Assembly (NCBI GenBank): GCA_018715425.1
Contig: DVLR01000085.1
Coordinates: 1 to 12,642, forward strand
Reading direction: 5' to 3'
From: Candidatus Merdenecus merdavium
GTDB taxonomy: Bacteria > Bacillota > Clostridia > Lachnospirales > Lachnospiraceae
Length of the DNA stretch: 12,642 nt
The stretch's first letter is position 1, and each line of letters starts with the position of its first letter. The position numbers and the translations under genes were made by a program. Shown here in pieces: positions 1 to 7,899 of this stretch. Below the pieces are notes generated by a model. It saw nothing but the letters and a program-made list of their open reading frames with translations, was not told where the DNA came from and did not search any database.

Positions 1-137
1 GGCATATTTTTAGAATGCTCTGTAATACCTAGAAGTTCCAATCCTTTTTTTGATGCCATCTTTGCCATTTCTCGTATTGTACTGTATGCATGTCCACTTG
101 CAATGGTATGTGAATGAGTATCTAGTATATATTCCAT
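1..137 (-). CDS. PHP-domain phosphatase (YcdX-like), N-terminal fragment
   Basis: Only the first 45 codons are present; the gene continues past the left edge. The visible protein starts MEYILDTHSHTIASGHAYST. It carries the HxH metal-binding motif (H8, H10), a further histidine in SGHAYST (H16) and an ITEH motif (E40, H41). These are the first two metal-ligand blocks of PHP (polymerase and histidinol phosphatase) domains, and the THSHTIASGHAYST block is typical of the YcdX subfamily of about 240 residues. Members are metal-dependent, probably cytoplasmic phosphatases of uncertain substrate. The ATG is preceded by AGAAGG at suitable spacing, and a TTGTTT/TATAAT promoter lies upstream. Family assignment is firm; substrate is unknown. 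Confidence 0.85.
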   Translation of the reverse strand, partial: MEYILDTHSHTIASGHAYSTIREMAKMASKKGLELLGITEHSKNM

Positions 138-192
138 CTATCAGACCTTCTTTATCTTAATATTTGGATTGATTTACATCATCCATTTCTTT

Positions 193-221
193 ATTATACG
201 TGGAAAACCATGAGAAAACAA
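193..221 (-). promoter_or_regulatory. SigA-type promoter for the PHP phosphatase gene
   Basis: On the minus strand TTGTTT (216-221) is followed, after exactly 17 bases, by a perfect TATAAT (193-198). This lies about 55 bases upstream of the PHP start codon and points toward it. The -35 box matches only 3 of 6 consensus positions, so this is a prediction. Confidence 0.6.
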
Positions 222-393
222 GTTGGCATAGTGACACTCCAATAATCAAATCATTTTTCAGACCGATATTCTTACAAATCTATCACATCCAAATGAATAA
301 ATCATATATTATAGTGAGGAGGGATTCTTCCTCCCATTGATATGATAAACCTCCAAATATAAAATCAATCTTTAAATAAATTGTTCGTGAATC

Positions 394-440
394 AAGTAGC
401 TGTCTCTTTCATTATTGAAGTCGTAAAGTGGCAGCTACTT
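394..440 (-). terminator. possible terminator hairpin of the two-component operon
   Basis: AAGTAGCTG (394-402) and CAGCTACTT (432-440) form a perfect 9-bp inverted repeat with a 29-base loop, 31 bases beyond the kinase stop codon. On the minus strand it is followed only by GATTCACG, without a true U-run. It may therefore be a weak or Rho-assisted terminator, or an mRNA 3'-end stabilising structure. Confidence 0.4.
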
Positions 441-471
441 CTTATATTCCATAGATTTTCCATGTACGTAC

Positions 472-1914
472 CTATATGCTTAAGAAATCTTTCTTTTTTT
501 TCAGCATGATAATTTCTATTAGCGTTCCTTCTCCTTCTTTAGAGGAAATTTCTATCCCGTAGCCCTCTCCACAAAACAGTTTTATCCTTTCATGAACGGC
601 TCGAATTCCAAAGCCTGTCCCCCTTTCCCCCTTCATGGATCCTTTCACTTCTTCAAGAAGTTCTTTCGTCATTCCTTTTCCATCGTCTCCCACTCTTATA
701 ATAAAATCGGATCCTAGATCTACTCCTTCTATAAAGATACTTCCTTTTTTTCTCATATTTTTGATACCATGATATAAAGCATTTTCTACTAAAGGTTGAA
801 TGGTTAATTTAGGTATTGGCAGATCCCATAAACTTTTAGGAATATCAATCCTATAGTCCATAATATCTCCATAACGGACTTGTTGAATTTCAAGATAAGA
901 TTTCGTATGACTTAATTCTTCTTCTAAACTAATAATATCTTTTCCTTTAGAAAGCGAAGTTCTAAAAAACTCTGATAAACTAGTAATTAACTTAATAGCA
1001 TCAGCCTGATTTCCAATTTCAATCAACCAAACGATGGTATCTAAAGTATTATATAAAAAATGTGGATTTATCTGAGCTTGAATCAACTGTAACTCGGTCT
1101 TGTGCCTCCTAATCTGTTCCTGTTTCTCTTTTTCTAATAAATCTTTGATTCGTAATGCCATCTTTTGGATTCCATCATTTAAAACCGTTACCTCATAATC
1201 ATAAGTTTCTACTGGTTCAATATAAAAGTTTCCATCTCCTACAGTTTTAATATTATCACAGATCAATCCAATAGGTTTTGATATCTCTTCTGAAAACCGA
1301 AAAGCTCGTCGCAAAAGTACAATGGTCACAATAATACTAAACAAAACTAGCCCTAATATGGATATTCTAATACTAAACATAATACTTTTCTCTATCTTAG
1401 CTAGATAACCAGCCTCATAATAAATATAGTTCTGTGTTTCCGTTTGGATGAGACCCGTCAATACCCTAATATTATTTTCTAACATAATTTGTCTTTGATC
1501 ATAGTTTCTTTCTTCTGTTAATTCAACCATCCTTTTTTTTAAGTTATTACAGTAAACCAAGATATTCTCTAACGACTTTTTACTTTCCTTTAAATATGTA
1601 GTCTTTTGCAAAGATTTTGCTAATTCAATTGCATCATCCACTTTCTCTAACTGTTCATCAAGTTCTGTAGCCGCTCGACTTGCTATGGAAATGTAGTACA
1701 TCTCAAGGTCTAGGTCATCTTTAAATGAGATACTAAACTTACTTCCAACGATTTCGTTATGTGATAGTTTATTGTATCTAATACTGTAATATCCCAAAAC
1801 TCCAATGGTTATAAATACCAATAATACCATGGGAATCAAAAATCCTAATAGTAAATATCGAAGTTTTTGATCCAAATGCATATACTTATTTCTTTTCTTC
1901 ACCAATCCAAGCAT
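472..1914 (-). CDS. YesM-type sensor histidine kinase
   Basis: Membrane sensor kinase of 480 residues that should autophosphorylate and pass phosphate to the response regulator encoded immediately upstream. Order of parts: short cytoplasmic N-terminus, membrane segment about 20-45, extracellular sensing region about 46-178 rich in predicted helix, second membrane segment about 179-203, HAMP-like linker about 204-260, His_kinase domain with QINPHFLYNT (phospho-acceptor H275), and an HATPase_c domain. The ATPase domain shows the N-box PLVENALYHG (N378), G1 box VGDDGKGM (D410) and G2 box RGTGFGIR (421-427). This is the LytS/YesM class, with PHFLYNT in place of a classical H-box. The ATG directly abuts the regulator stop codon (TAAATG), and its AGGAGG site lies inside the end of the regulator gene, so translational coupling is likely. 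The ligand is unknown; relatives often sense carbohydrates or surface signals. Confidence 0.95.
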   Translation of the reverse strand: MLGLVKKRNKYMHLDQKLRYLLLGFLIPMVLLVFITIGVLGYYSIRYNKLSHNEIVGSKFSISFKDDLDLEMYYISIASRAATELDEQLEKVDDAIELAKSLQKTTYLKESKKSLENILVYCNNLKKRMVELTEERNYDQRQIMLENNIRVLTGLIQTETQNYIYYEAGYLAKIEKSIMFSIRISILGLVLFSIIVTIVLLRRAFRFSEEISKPIGLICDNIKTVGDGNFYIEPVETYDYEVTVLNDGIQKMALRIKDLLEKEKQEQIRRHKTELQLIQAQINPHFLYNTLDTIVWLIEIGNQADAIKLITSLSEFFRTSLSKGKDIISLEEELSHTKSYLEIQQVRYGDIMDYRIDIPKSLWDLPIPKLTIQPLVENALYHGIKNMRKKGSIFIEGVDLGSDFIIRVGDDGKGMTKELLEEVKGSMKGERGTGFGIRAVHERIKLFCGEGYGIEISSKEGEGTLIEIIMLKKKKDFLSI

Positions 1915-3552
1915 TTATGACTCCTCCTGACCCCTTTTTCTATATTCACTTGAGGTCATTCCTTGAGTCTTTTTAAACAGAAAGCTAAAGTAATGAGAAT
2001 CCTGATAGCCTACTTCCCTTGCAATTTCACTGGACCTTTTATTGGTATTCCTTAATAATTCCTTTGCTGCCCTCATTCTATTTTGTGTTAAATATTCGAT
2101 AAATGTCTGACCCATCTCTTGACTAAAAATACTACTAAAATAGCACGAACTAATATTCACATACTCTGATACCATTTTCAGTGAAAGATTAGGATCATTA
2201 AAATTAGCATCAATATAATGTCTTGCTTTATTCATCATATCAGCATATTTTTTATGGGCACAGCCATCTCTTATATCGATAACAGCAATAAATAACTCTG
2301 TTAAATATTCAATGCTCTTCTCAATAGAAATAACATAAGACGCAATGTCCCCTACTCTTTGACATTTCTTTGGTAGTTCCTCTACTTCTTTCCCCAACTC
2401 CTTTAAGTATGATATTGCACTAAAGTACATATCCATCACCATATATTGACGTAACATTAAGGAGTTCTTTGCACTTTCTCCTATACTATCAAAGTATTCT
2501 TCTAAAAAATGCTGGACCTCTGTATGTGTTCCATCTCGGATAAAAGCCTGTGCTTTCTTTTTACTCATAATGGAAAAATCAATATCTTTGATGTCAATCA
2601 TATCTTTATTAAAACTCATTACTAGTCTATTGGCTTCTTTTACATCTACAATTCTATCTTGTTCGCAAAAGAATCTACTGGCAAATGCCCGATTAGCTTT
2701 AGAATAAGATTTGGAAAGATCCGTTAGCCGATTAATGGTTATGCCCACACCTCCGTAATAAGAAAGCTTAGGGTATTTCTCCATGATCATTTTTAATCGT
2801 AGTTTTGCTATAGACAGCCGATCTTCTATTTCCTTTTGTGATTCCCCTTTTATAATGAATACCCATGAATTTTCGTCTCGATCAAAGACAAGAATCCCAG
2901 GTTCTTCTTCCATTACCATTTTAATTTCGTCTGCAGCAATGGCTAGACTTTGGGAATCCTCTCTTACGTGCTCCGCTGTTGAGAATCCTTTAAATATTAA
3001 CACATTTAAATACGAGGCTGTAAAATCCATTTCTAGCTTCTCACCCTCTTCAAGAATCTCCCCCATGGTCATTTTGCCACTTAATATGGATGATAAAATC
3101 TTCTGTCTTTCTATATCCAAATTTTCTTTCATTTCGTTACGGTACTGGTTTAGTAAGATTTCTTGTTCTCTTTCATGACGAATCTTTTTTGCCACTTGAT
3201 GTATGACCTCCAATAATTGTGCCGAACTAATGGGCTTTAACAAATAATCGGTGGCTCCTATTTGAATAGCTTGTTTTGCATAATCGAAATCATCATATCC
3301 ACTTAAAAATATAATTTTCATTTTAGGAAATTCTTTTCTTACTAATCTGCTTAATTCTAATCCATCCATGAAAGGCATTCGAATATCTGTAATTAATATA
3401 TCTGGTTCTATCCTCCTAATCATTGGATAAGCAAGCTCTCCATCTCCTGCCTCTCCAGCAAATTCAAATCCTTCCCTTTCCCATGGTATGCTCTCTTTTA
3501 TCCCTTTACGTATAATCATTTCATCTTCTACAAGAAATACCTTTAGCATCAT
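1915..3552 (-). CDS. YesN-type response regulator (REC plus AraC HTH)
   Basis: Cytoplasmic transcription regulator of 545 residues, partner of the adjacent YesM-type kinase. An N-terminal receiver domain (about 3-125) has the acidic pair E9/D10, phospho-acceptor D56 in ITDIRMP, S84 and K106 in LLKP. The middle (about 140-430) includes a GGVGITINRLTDLSKSYSKA stretch (267-286) like the degenerate GGDEF-like module of CdaR/YesN regulators. The C-terminus (about 437-541) holds two AraC-type helix-turn-helices, with SLKMVSEYVNISSCYFSSIF and SSEIAREVGYQDSHYFSFLF. The start is the ATGATG pair after GAGGAG. A frame opening 15 codons earlier is unlikely because that ATG overlaps the probable -10 box. 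It is the first gene of a two-gene operon. Confidence 0.95.
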   Translation of the reverse strand: MMLKVFLVEDEMIIRKGIKESIPWEREGFEFAGEAGDGELAYPMIRRIEPDILITDIRMPFMDGLELSRLVRKEFPKMKIIFLSGYDDFDYAKQAIQIGATDYLLKPISSAQLLEVIHQVAKKIRHEREQEILLNQYRNEMKENLDIERQKILSSILSGKMTMGEILEEGEKLEMDFTASYLNVLIFKGFSTAEHVREDSQSLAIAADEIKMVMEEEPGILVFDRDENSWVFIIKGESQKEIEDRLSIAKLRLKMIMEKYPKLSYYGGVGITINRLTDLSKSYSKANRAFASRFFCEQDRIVDVKEANRLVMSFNKDMIDIKDIDFSIMSKKKAQAFIRDGTHTEVQHFLEEYFDSIGESAKNSLMLRQYMVMDMYFSAISYLKELGKEVEELPKKCQRVGDIASYVISIEKSIEYLTELFIAVIDIRDGCAHKKYADMMNKARHYIDANFNDPNLSLKMVSEYVNISSCYFSSIFSQEMGQTFIEYLTQNRMRAAKELLRNTNKRSSEIAREVGYQDSHYFSFLFKKTQGMTSSEYRKRGQEES

Positions 3553-3595
3553 TTTATCTCCTCTTCGTGGTACTCTATTATTCTTCCTATTATTC

Positions 3596-3601
3596 ATTAT
3601 A
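3596..3601 (-). promoter_or_regulatory. probable -10 box of the two-component operon
   Basis: A perfect TATAAT on the minus strand, 43 bases upstream of the regulator start codon and downstream of the protease terminator. No convincing -35 box lies 16-18 bases upstream (TGTCTT at best), so the promoter may need an activator, possibly the regulator itself. Confidence 0.4.
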
Positions 3602-3638
3602 CTACCAGATAGGTGTTAAGACATCATATCGGCAATTT

Positions 3639-3684
3639 TAAAAAAGACCTTGCAAACGATTTCCTTTTTCGCATTGCAAGATCT
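3639..3684 (-). terminator. Rho-independent terminator after the subtilase gene
   Basis: On the minus strand AGATCTTGCAA (3674-3684) pairs with TTGCAAGGTCT (3645-3655), with one G-U pair and an 18-base loop. It is followed directly by a run of U residues (TTTTTTAAAA). It sits 24 bases beyond the protease stop codon and separates that gene from the two-component operon. Confidence 0.85.
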
Positions 3685-3707
3685 ATAGATTCTTTTTACT
3701 ATACTCC

Positions 3708-5447
3708 TTATGGTAAACTGTCTCTTACACAGAGTGTTCCATATCCTAGGGTATTATTGGGATATATATTCTCCACCATTAAATGTCTTGCTCCTCTTAA
3801 TAAATATGCTCGAACCTTTTCTCCATACAGATAGGGATCTCTTCCATCTACAATGCCATATTGCATCAAAAGTGCTGCTGCTCCCGTTACAAAAGGAGTT
3901 GCAAAGGAAGTTCCTGTATATGCAGAATAGCCGCCCACGGTATTCGTGGTCGTAATATTGACACCAGGAGCAACAAGATCTGGACGAATATTCAAACTCA
4001 TACTTTCGCCTCCTCTTCCCGAAAATGCTGCATAAGTCTGAAGTCTGGAATCATAGGCACCTACTGCTATGACCTTAGAGGCTGTTGATGGTATGGTTAA
4101 TGTCATTTCTTCAGAGGATCTATAGAATCTAGTTCCTTCATTTAAAACTCCCGAACTAGGCAACCACATATTGTAATTTCCTATCACAATATCTCTAGGA
4201 ATCAGCCTAATGGTCCACACTCCACTATCAATGTAATCCTCATAGGGTATTAAGTCAATAAAGATTTCTTGGAATTGACTAAAGGGGCTTGGTTCCCCGT
4301 AGTACACCAAAATATCTGTTCCTCCTATGACAAATCTTTGGGTTCCTAATATTTCTTGAAAAGGTCCAACCATTCTTCCTGATGGATGGATGAGCGCAAT
4401 ATCCATTTGATCAATATAGGATTTCCAGATCTGTATATTTAATCCTTGTTCTTGGGTTGAAATAGCAAGTTCCACATCATGAAAAGGAACATCCATTGTT
4501 AAGATTCCTGATATGTGTCCTCCTGCTGCTCCTTCATTCCCCGTACCTACACAGATACAGCTCTTCCATAAGTTTGAGATATCATCTAAAAAGATTTCCA
4601 ACAGAGAATTCCCACTATGGGATCCATACGTATTTCCAAAGCTTAAATTAATGGAAATGGGCATTCTCAATTCCAAAGATTTTCTAACTACATAATCTAC
4701 ACCCTGCATTAACTCTGTAGTTCTAGGAAATGAATTTTCCCGTGGGATCCCTAACTTTACCACAATAATCTCTGCCTGTGATGCAACGCCTCTATATCTT
4801 CCATTTGAGGCTCTCCCATTCCCTGCTGCTATTCCTAATACTCCTGTTCCATGTCCACTTATATCTCGACTTGGTACTATGGCATTTCGTTCAGAAGCAG
4901 TATCCTGCCTTAGGGCTTCATTAAGATCATCCCTTGTATATTCGGTACCTATATAATAACCTTCTGGTGGATTGCCTTGAATGGTTTGATCCCATAAGAA
5001 TAAGATTCTTGTGGTACCATCTTCATTTCTAAAATCGGGATGGGTATAATCTACTCCAGAATCAATCACTGCCACAATAATACCCTGACCAAATAAATTA
5101 AATTGTGCAGTCTGAACGGGGTTCACACAGGAGGCCGCTCTGCCTTGATCAACAGAAGCAAAAAGCCCTTTTGGTTTTTCAATATATTCCACTTCTGGCA
5201 CATCTGCCAGACTCTGAATATAGATTTCTGGTATGGTAACAATGGCATACTCATTTAATAGTTCTACCACTTGTATATCCTCACTAACCTCCTCCAAACG
5301 TCTAATGTCTCCAGAATATTTGACGATTAAATCCCATTTTTCATCAAATGGGTTATATCCAATATTTAAAATAGAGGACTTTTGACGTTCTTCTTCCGTT
5401 GCATCTAAGGCAAGATTCAGTAAGTTTTCTATTTTTTGATCATTCAT
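3708..5447 (-). CDS. S8 subtilisin-like serine protease, Csp-like
   Basis: Serine endopeptidase of 579 residues with no signal peptide, so it acts in the cytoplasm or inside the forespore/spore. Residues about 1-105 form a prodomain-like region (NLLNLALDATEEERQ, GYNPFDEKWDLIVKYSG). The subtilase core contains D129 (VIDSGVDYTHPDF), H199 (SGHGTGVLGIAAG), oxyanion N304 (GTGNEG) and S514 (GTSFATPFVTGAAA), so the triad is complete. About 150 residues between N304 and S514 form an insertion rich in predicted beta strand, as in Csp proteases, which carry a jelly-roll domain there. Csp enzymes activate the cortex hydrolase SleC during clostridial spore germination; no sleC is present here, so that role is inference. 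The start chosen is ATGAATGATC, after AGGTGG. A start 23 codons earlier would lie in a hairpin and has no ribosome binding site. The family also has non-germination paralogues. Confidence 0.9.
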   Translation of the reverse strand: MNDQKIENLLNLALDATEEERQKSSILNIGYNPFDEKWDLIVKYSGDIRRLEEVSEDIQVVELLNEYAIVTIPEIYIQSLADVPEVEYIEKPKGLFASVDQGRAASCVNPVQTAQFNLFGQGIIVAVIDSGVDYTHPDFRNEDGTTRILFLWDQTIQGNPPEGYYIGTEYTRDDLNEALRQDTASERNAIVPSRDISGHGTGVLGIAAGNGRASNGRYRGVASQAEIIVVKLGIPRENSFPRTTELMQGVDYVVRKSLELRMPISINLSFGNTYGSHSGNSLLEIFLDDISNLWKSCICVGTGNEGAAGGHISGILTMDVPFHDVELAISTQEQGLNIQIWKSYIDQMDIALIHPSGRMVGPFQEILGTQRFVIGGTDILVYYGEPSPFSQFQEIFIDLIPYEDYIDSGVWTIRLIPRDIVIGNYNMWLPSSGVLNEGTRFYRSSEEMTLTIPSTASKVIAVGAYDSRLQTYAAFSGRGGESMSLNIRPDLVAPGVNITTTNTVGGYSAYTGTSFATPFVTGAAALLMQYGIVDGRDPYLYGEKVRAYLLRGARHLMVENIYPNNTLGYGTLCVRDSLP

Positions 5448-5456
5448 GTCCCACCT

Positions 5457-5529
5457 AAAAAGGACTGTTTCCTGGTATGACTGTGATGGATAACTGTGAC
5501 GGACCCCAGTTTCCATAGGAAAACAGCCC
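5457..5529 (-). terminator. terminator or attenuator hairpin between reductase and protease genes
   Basis: On the minus strand GGGCTGTTTTCCT (5517-5529) pairs with AGGAAACAGTCC (5462-5473), with one bulged T and one G-U pair. It is followed at once by TTTTT (5457-5461). The loop is 43 bases. It can terminate reductase transcripts, but because the U-run ends against the protease AGGTGG site (5451-5456) it could also act as a leader attenuator for the protease. A competing small hairpin, TTTCC/GGAAA (5510-5522), uses part of the same arm. Confidence 0.6.
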
Positions 5530-5593
5530 TTTCACATCTATTTTCTTACTTTATATATATGCAAAAGATGATAAATCATTCATATCAATGATT

Positions 5594-6514
5594 TTATGGT
5601 AATGGATGGCCAGCTGCAAGATAAATTTCATACCACTCTTCTCTTGTTAATGTGACTTGTGTTGCTTTACAAATCTCTATCAATCTTTCTTTATTCATGG
5701 TTCCTGCTATTGGTTGAATCTTAGCTGGATGGCGAAGGATCCAAGCCATAGCAATGGTAGTATTGATTACGTTATATTCTTTCGCAATACGGTCTATCAC
5801 TTGATTCAGCTTAGGATATTTATCATCGCCTAAGAATACTCCTTCAAAAAATCCATATTGGAATGGAGACCATGCTTGTATAGTCACATCGTGAAGTCTA
5901 CAATAATCAAGAATACTGCCATCTCTATCTACCGCCTCTTTTCCAAGGGTGTTTACATTCATTCCTGCATCTACCATTGTAGAGTTCGTAATACTAAATT
6001 GTAATTGATTGGCAACTAAAGGTTGTTTGGTATACTTCTTTAATAATTCCATTTGCATAGAGTTTTGATTAGATACTCCAAAATGTCTTACTTTTCCTGT
6101 TGACTCTAAATGATCAAATGCTTCTGCCACCTCTTCTGGCTCCACTAAAGCATCTGGTCTATGTAGTAATAAAACATCTAAATAATCGGTCTTTAATCTC
6201 TTTAAACTACTATCTACTGATTTTAAAATATGTTCCTTAGAAAAATCATACATGACCCCTGGTACAATTCCGCACTTTGATTGGATCAACATCTTTTCCC
6301 GTGGAATACCATTCCTTTGAACTGCATCTCCAAAGATTTCTTCACATGTACCCTGCCCGTAAATATCGGCATGATCAAAGAAGTTTGCCCCTAAATCCAA
6401 AGCAGTCTGAATATATTCTTCTGCTTGCTTTTGATTTAAAGAATTGATCCTCATGCACCCTACTGCAATGACTGGTATCTCCAAATTACTACTTCCAAGT
6501 TTTATTTTTCTCAT
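5594..6514 (-). CDS. aldo/keto reductase, YdhF-like
   Basis: Predicted NADPH-dependent cytoplasmic oxidoreductase of 306 residues with a (beta/alpha)8 barrel. The catalytic tetrad of the aldo/keto reductase superfamily is visible: D47 and Y52 in FFDHADIYG, K80 in IQSKCG and H118 in LLLHRP. Other family signatures are KRLKTDYLDVLLLH, KVRHFGVSN and the late IQPIAGTMNKERL segment that helps bind the cofactor phosphate. The GVMYDFSKEHI and QLQFSITNSTMVDAGMNVN segments resemble E. coli YdhF-type enzymes, which are of similar length. The start has AAAGGAG five bases upstream and its own promoter in the divergent region shared with the phosphofructokinase. The physiological substrate is unknown; neighbours give no clear clue. 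Confidence 0.93.
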   Translation of the reverse strand: MRKIKLGSSNLEIPVIAVGCMRINSLNQKQAEEYIQTALDLGANFFDHADIYGQGTCEEIFGDAVQRNGIPREKMLIQSKCGIVPGVMYDFSKEHILKSVDSSLKRLKTDYLDVLLLHRPDALVEPEEVAEAFDHLESTGKVRHFGVSNQNSMQMELLKKYTKQPLVANQLQFSITNSTMVDAGMNVNTLGKEAVDRDGSILDYCRLHDVTIQAWSPFQYGFFEGVFLGDDKYPKLNQVIDRIAKEYNVINTTIAMAWILRHPAKIQPIAGTMNKERLIEICKATQVTLTREEWYEIYLAAGHPLP

Positions 6515-6552
6515 GTCCGCTCCTTTCCATTCATCCCTATACCTTCCTTTCT

Positions 6553-6581
6553 ATTATACCCTCCTACAAGGTTACAAGCAA
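6553..6581 (-). promoter_or_regulatory. promoter of the aldo/keto reductase gene
   Basis: On the minus strand TTGCTT (6576-6581) and a perfect TATAAT (6553-6558) are spaced by 17 bases, ending 38 bases before the reductase start codon. The -35 box is poor (3 of 6). Confidence 0.6.
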
Positions 6582-6607
6582 TAGAAGAAGATCCTTAAGT
6601 TCCCCCA

Positions 6608-6636
6608 TTGAAATCTATGAAGATATCGGGTATATT
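6608..6636 (+). promoter_or_regulatory. promoter of the PPi-phosphofructokinase gene
   Basis: TTGAAA (6608-6613) and TATATT (6631-6636) are separated by 17 bases and lie 33 bases before the start codon. Together with the reductase promoter it forms a back-to-back divergent pair within about 85 bases. The transcript would carry a short leader with a strong AAAGGAGGA site (6652-6660). Confidence 0.65.
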
Positions 6637-6669
6637 TATAGGTAGAAGATTAAAGGAGGATGAATCATC

Positions 6670-7899
6670 ATGAATAATGTACTTGTAGGCCAATCAGGTG
6701 GCCCTACTGCAGTAATCAATGCTAGTTTGTATGGTGTCATTACAGAAAGTCTAAAACATAGAGGAGAGATTGACCGTATCTACGGAGCCATAAATGGCAT
6801 TGAAGGCTTTTTAAAGGGTCAAGTTGTGGATCTAGAAAGAGAGCTAGATAAAGAAGATTTAGAAGCCTTAAAAACAACACCAGCTGCTTATTTAGGATCT
6901 TGTCGTTATAAATTACCAGAAGACCTAAACAACTCTGTTTATCAAACATTATTTGATAAATTTTCTGCTTTAGATATTAAATACTTTCTTTATATTGGTG
7001 GAAATGATTCTATGGATACCGTAAGCAAACTATCAGCATTTGCAAAAAAAATCAATAGTCCAGTTAGAGTCCTTGGAATTCCAAAGACCATCGATAATGA
7101 CCTTGTACATACTGACCATACTCCTGGCTTTGGTAGTGCTGCAAAATATGTAGCCTCTACGGTCCGCGAGGTTTGCCTTGATGCTTCTATCTATGATAAA
7201 CCATCAGTAACCATTGTGGAAATTATGGGGCGTCACGCTGGTTGGCTTACAGCTTCAAGTGTTCTTGCCAGAAAGTATCCTGGCGATAACCCTGCTCTTA
7301 TCTATCTTCCTGAAGTGGCATTTTCTGAAGAACGTTTTTTAGATGAAGTCCAAAAAGCTTTAAAAGAAAAAACCAATGTAGTTGTCTGTGTTTCTGAAGG
7401 AATAAACGATGGAAATGGTGTCTTTATTTGTGAACATGCTTCTAATGGCGAAGTAGCAGTGGATAACTTCGGTCATAAGATGCTAACGGGATGTGGAAAG
7501 TATTTAGAAAACTTTATAAAAAATAAACTAGATGTAAAAGTTCGTTCCATAGAACTAAATGTATTACAACGCTCTTCGAGTGGCTATGCCTCTTTAACAG
7601 ATATCCAAGAGGCTGCACATGCTGGTGCCCACGGTATTGAGGCTGGATTATCAGGTGAAACAGGTAAGATGATTTCTTTTGTTAGAGCAAAAGGAGAACC
7701 TTATAGCCTATCTTATGAAACCGTCGATGTATCAGAAGTGTGTAATAAGGAAAAAGCAGTACCTGTAGAATGGATTACAAAGAACGGAACGGATCTTAGT
7801 GATGAAATGATTGAATATATAAAACCCCTCATTCAAGGTGAACCAGAGGTACCTATGAAAGGTGGCCTTCCATATTTCCCTCATCGCCCTAATAAATAA
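6670..7899 (+). CDS. pfp: pyrophosphate-dependent 6-phosphofructokinase
   Basis: Glycolytic enzyme of 409 residues that phosphorylates fructose 6-phosphate to fructose 1,6-bisphosphate. The donor is predicted to be pyrophosphate, making the step reversible. The N-terminal GQSGGPTAVINASL is the phosphate-binding loop of the family. GGNDSMDT (110-117) has Asp113 where ATP enzymes have Gly (E. coli Gly104). PKTIDNDL (138-145) has Lys139 where ATP enzymes have Gly (E. coli Gly124). These two changes are the accepted markers of PPi use; catalytic Asp is D142. EIMGRHAGWL (184-193) is the fructose-6-phosphate-binding MGR motif. The gene stands alone between its own promoter and a strong terminator. 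The family also includes rare ATP-using members, but both donor residues here favour PPi. Confidence 0.95.
   Translation: MNNVLVGQSGGPTAVINASLYGVITESLKHRGEIDRIYGAINGIEGFLKGQVVDLERELDKEDLEALKTTPAAYLGSCRYKLPEDLNNSVYQTLFDKFSALDIKYFLYIGGNDSMDTVSKLSAFAKKINSPVRVLGIPKTIDNDLVHTDHTPGFGSAAKYVASTVREVCLDASIYDKPSVTIVEIMGRHAGWLTASSVLARKYPGDNPALIYLPEVAFSEERFLDEVQKALKEKTNVVVCVSEGINDGNGVFICEHASNGEVAVDNFGHKMLTGCGKYLENFIKNKLDVKVRSIELNVLQRSSSGYASLTDIQEAAHAGAHGIEAGLSGETGKMISFVRAKGEPYSLSYETVDVSEVCNKEKAVPVEWITKNGTDLSDEMIEYIKPLIQGEPEVPMKGGLPYFPHRPNK

Larger units (their letters stand above)
138..471. other. gene-free region between PHP phosphatase and kinase genes
   Basis: These 334 bases hold no convincing coding frame. 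They contain the PHP promoter (193-221), a short GGAGG/CCTCC dyad near 310-330 with a TATAAT beside it but no good -35 box, and a 9-bp inverted repeat just after the kinase stop codon (394-440). I recognise no RNA family here. Confidence 0.5.

Noticed and set aside
2783..3178. 131-codon plus-strand frame inside the response regulator gene
   Set aside because: It lies wholly opposite a well-supported gene, is rich in Ser/Ile as expected from antisense of a coding frame, and has no recognisable domain.
3553..3597. Fifteen extra N-terminal codons for the response regulator
   Set aside because: The earlier ATG overlaps the only TATAAT of the promoter and lacks a ribosome binding site, while the ATGATG at 3552 follows GAGGAG and begins exactly at the receiver domain.
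5448..5516. Twenty-three extra N-terminal codons for the subtilase
   Set aside because: They are encoded inside the long hairpin and its loop, have no ribosome binding site, and do not resemble a signal peptide. The start at 5447 begins where Csp-like proteins normally begin.
5573..5594. AAATCATT/AATGATTT dyad at the reductase stop codon as a terminator
   Set aside because: The stem is entirely A/T-rich but for two pairs, overlaps the stop codon, and is not followed by a U-run.
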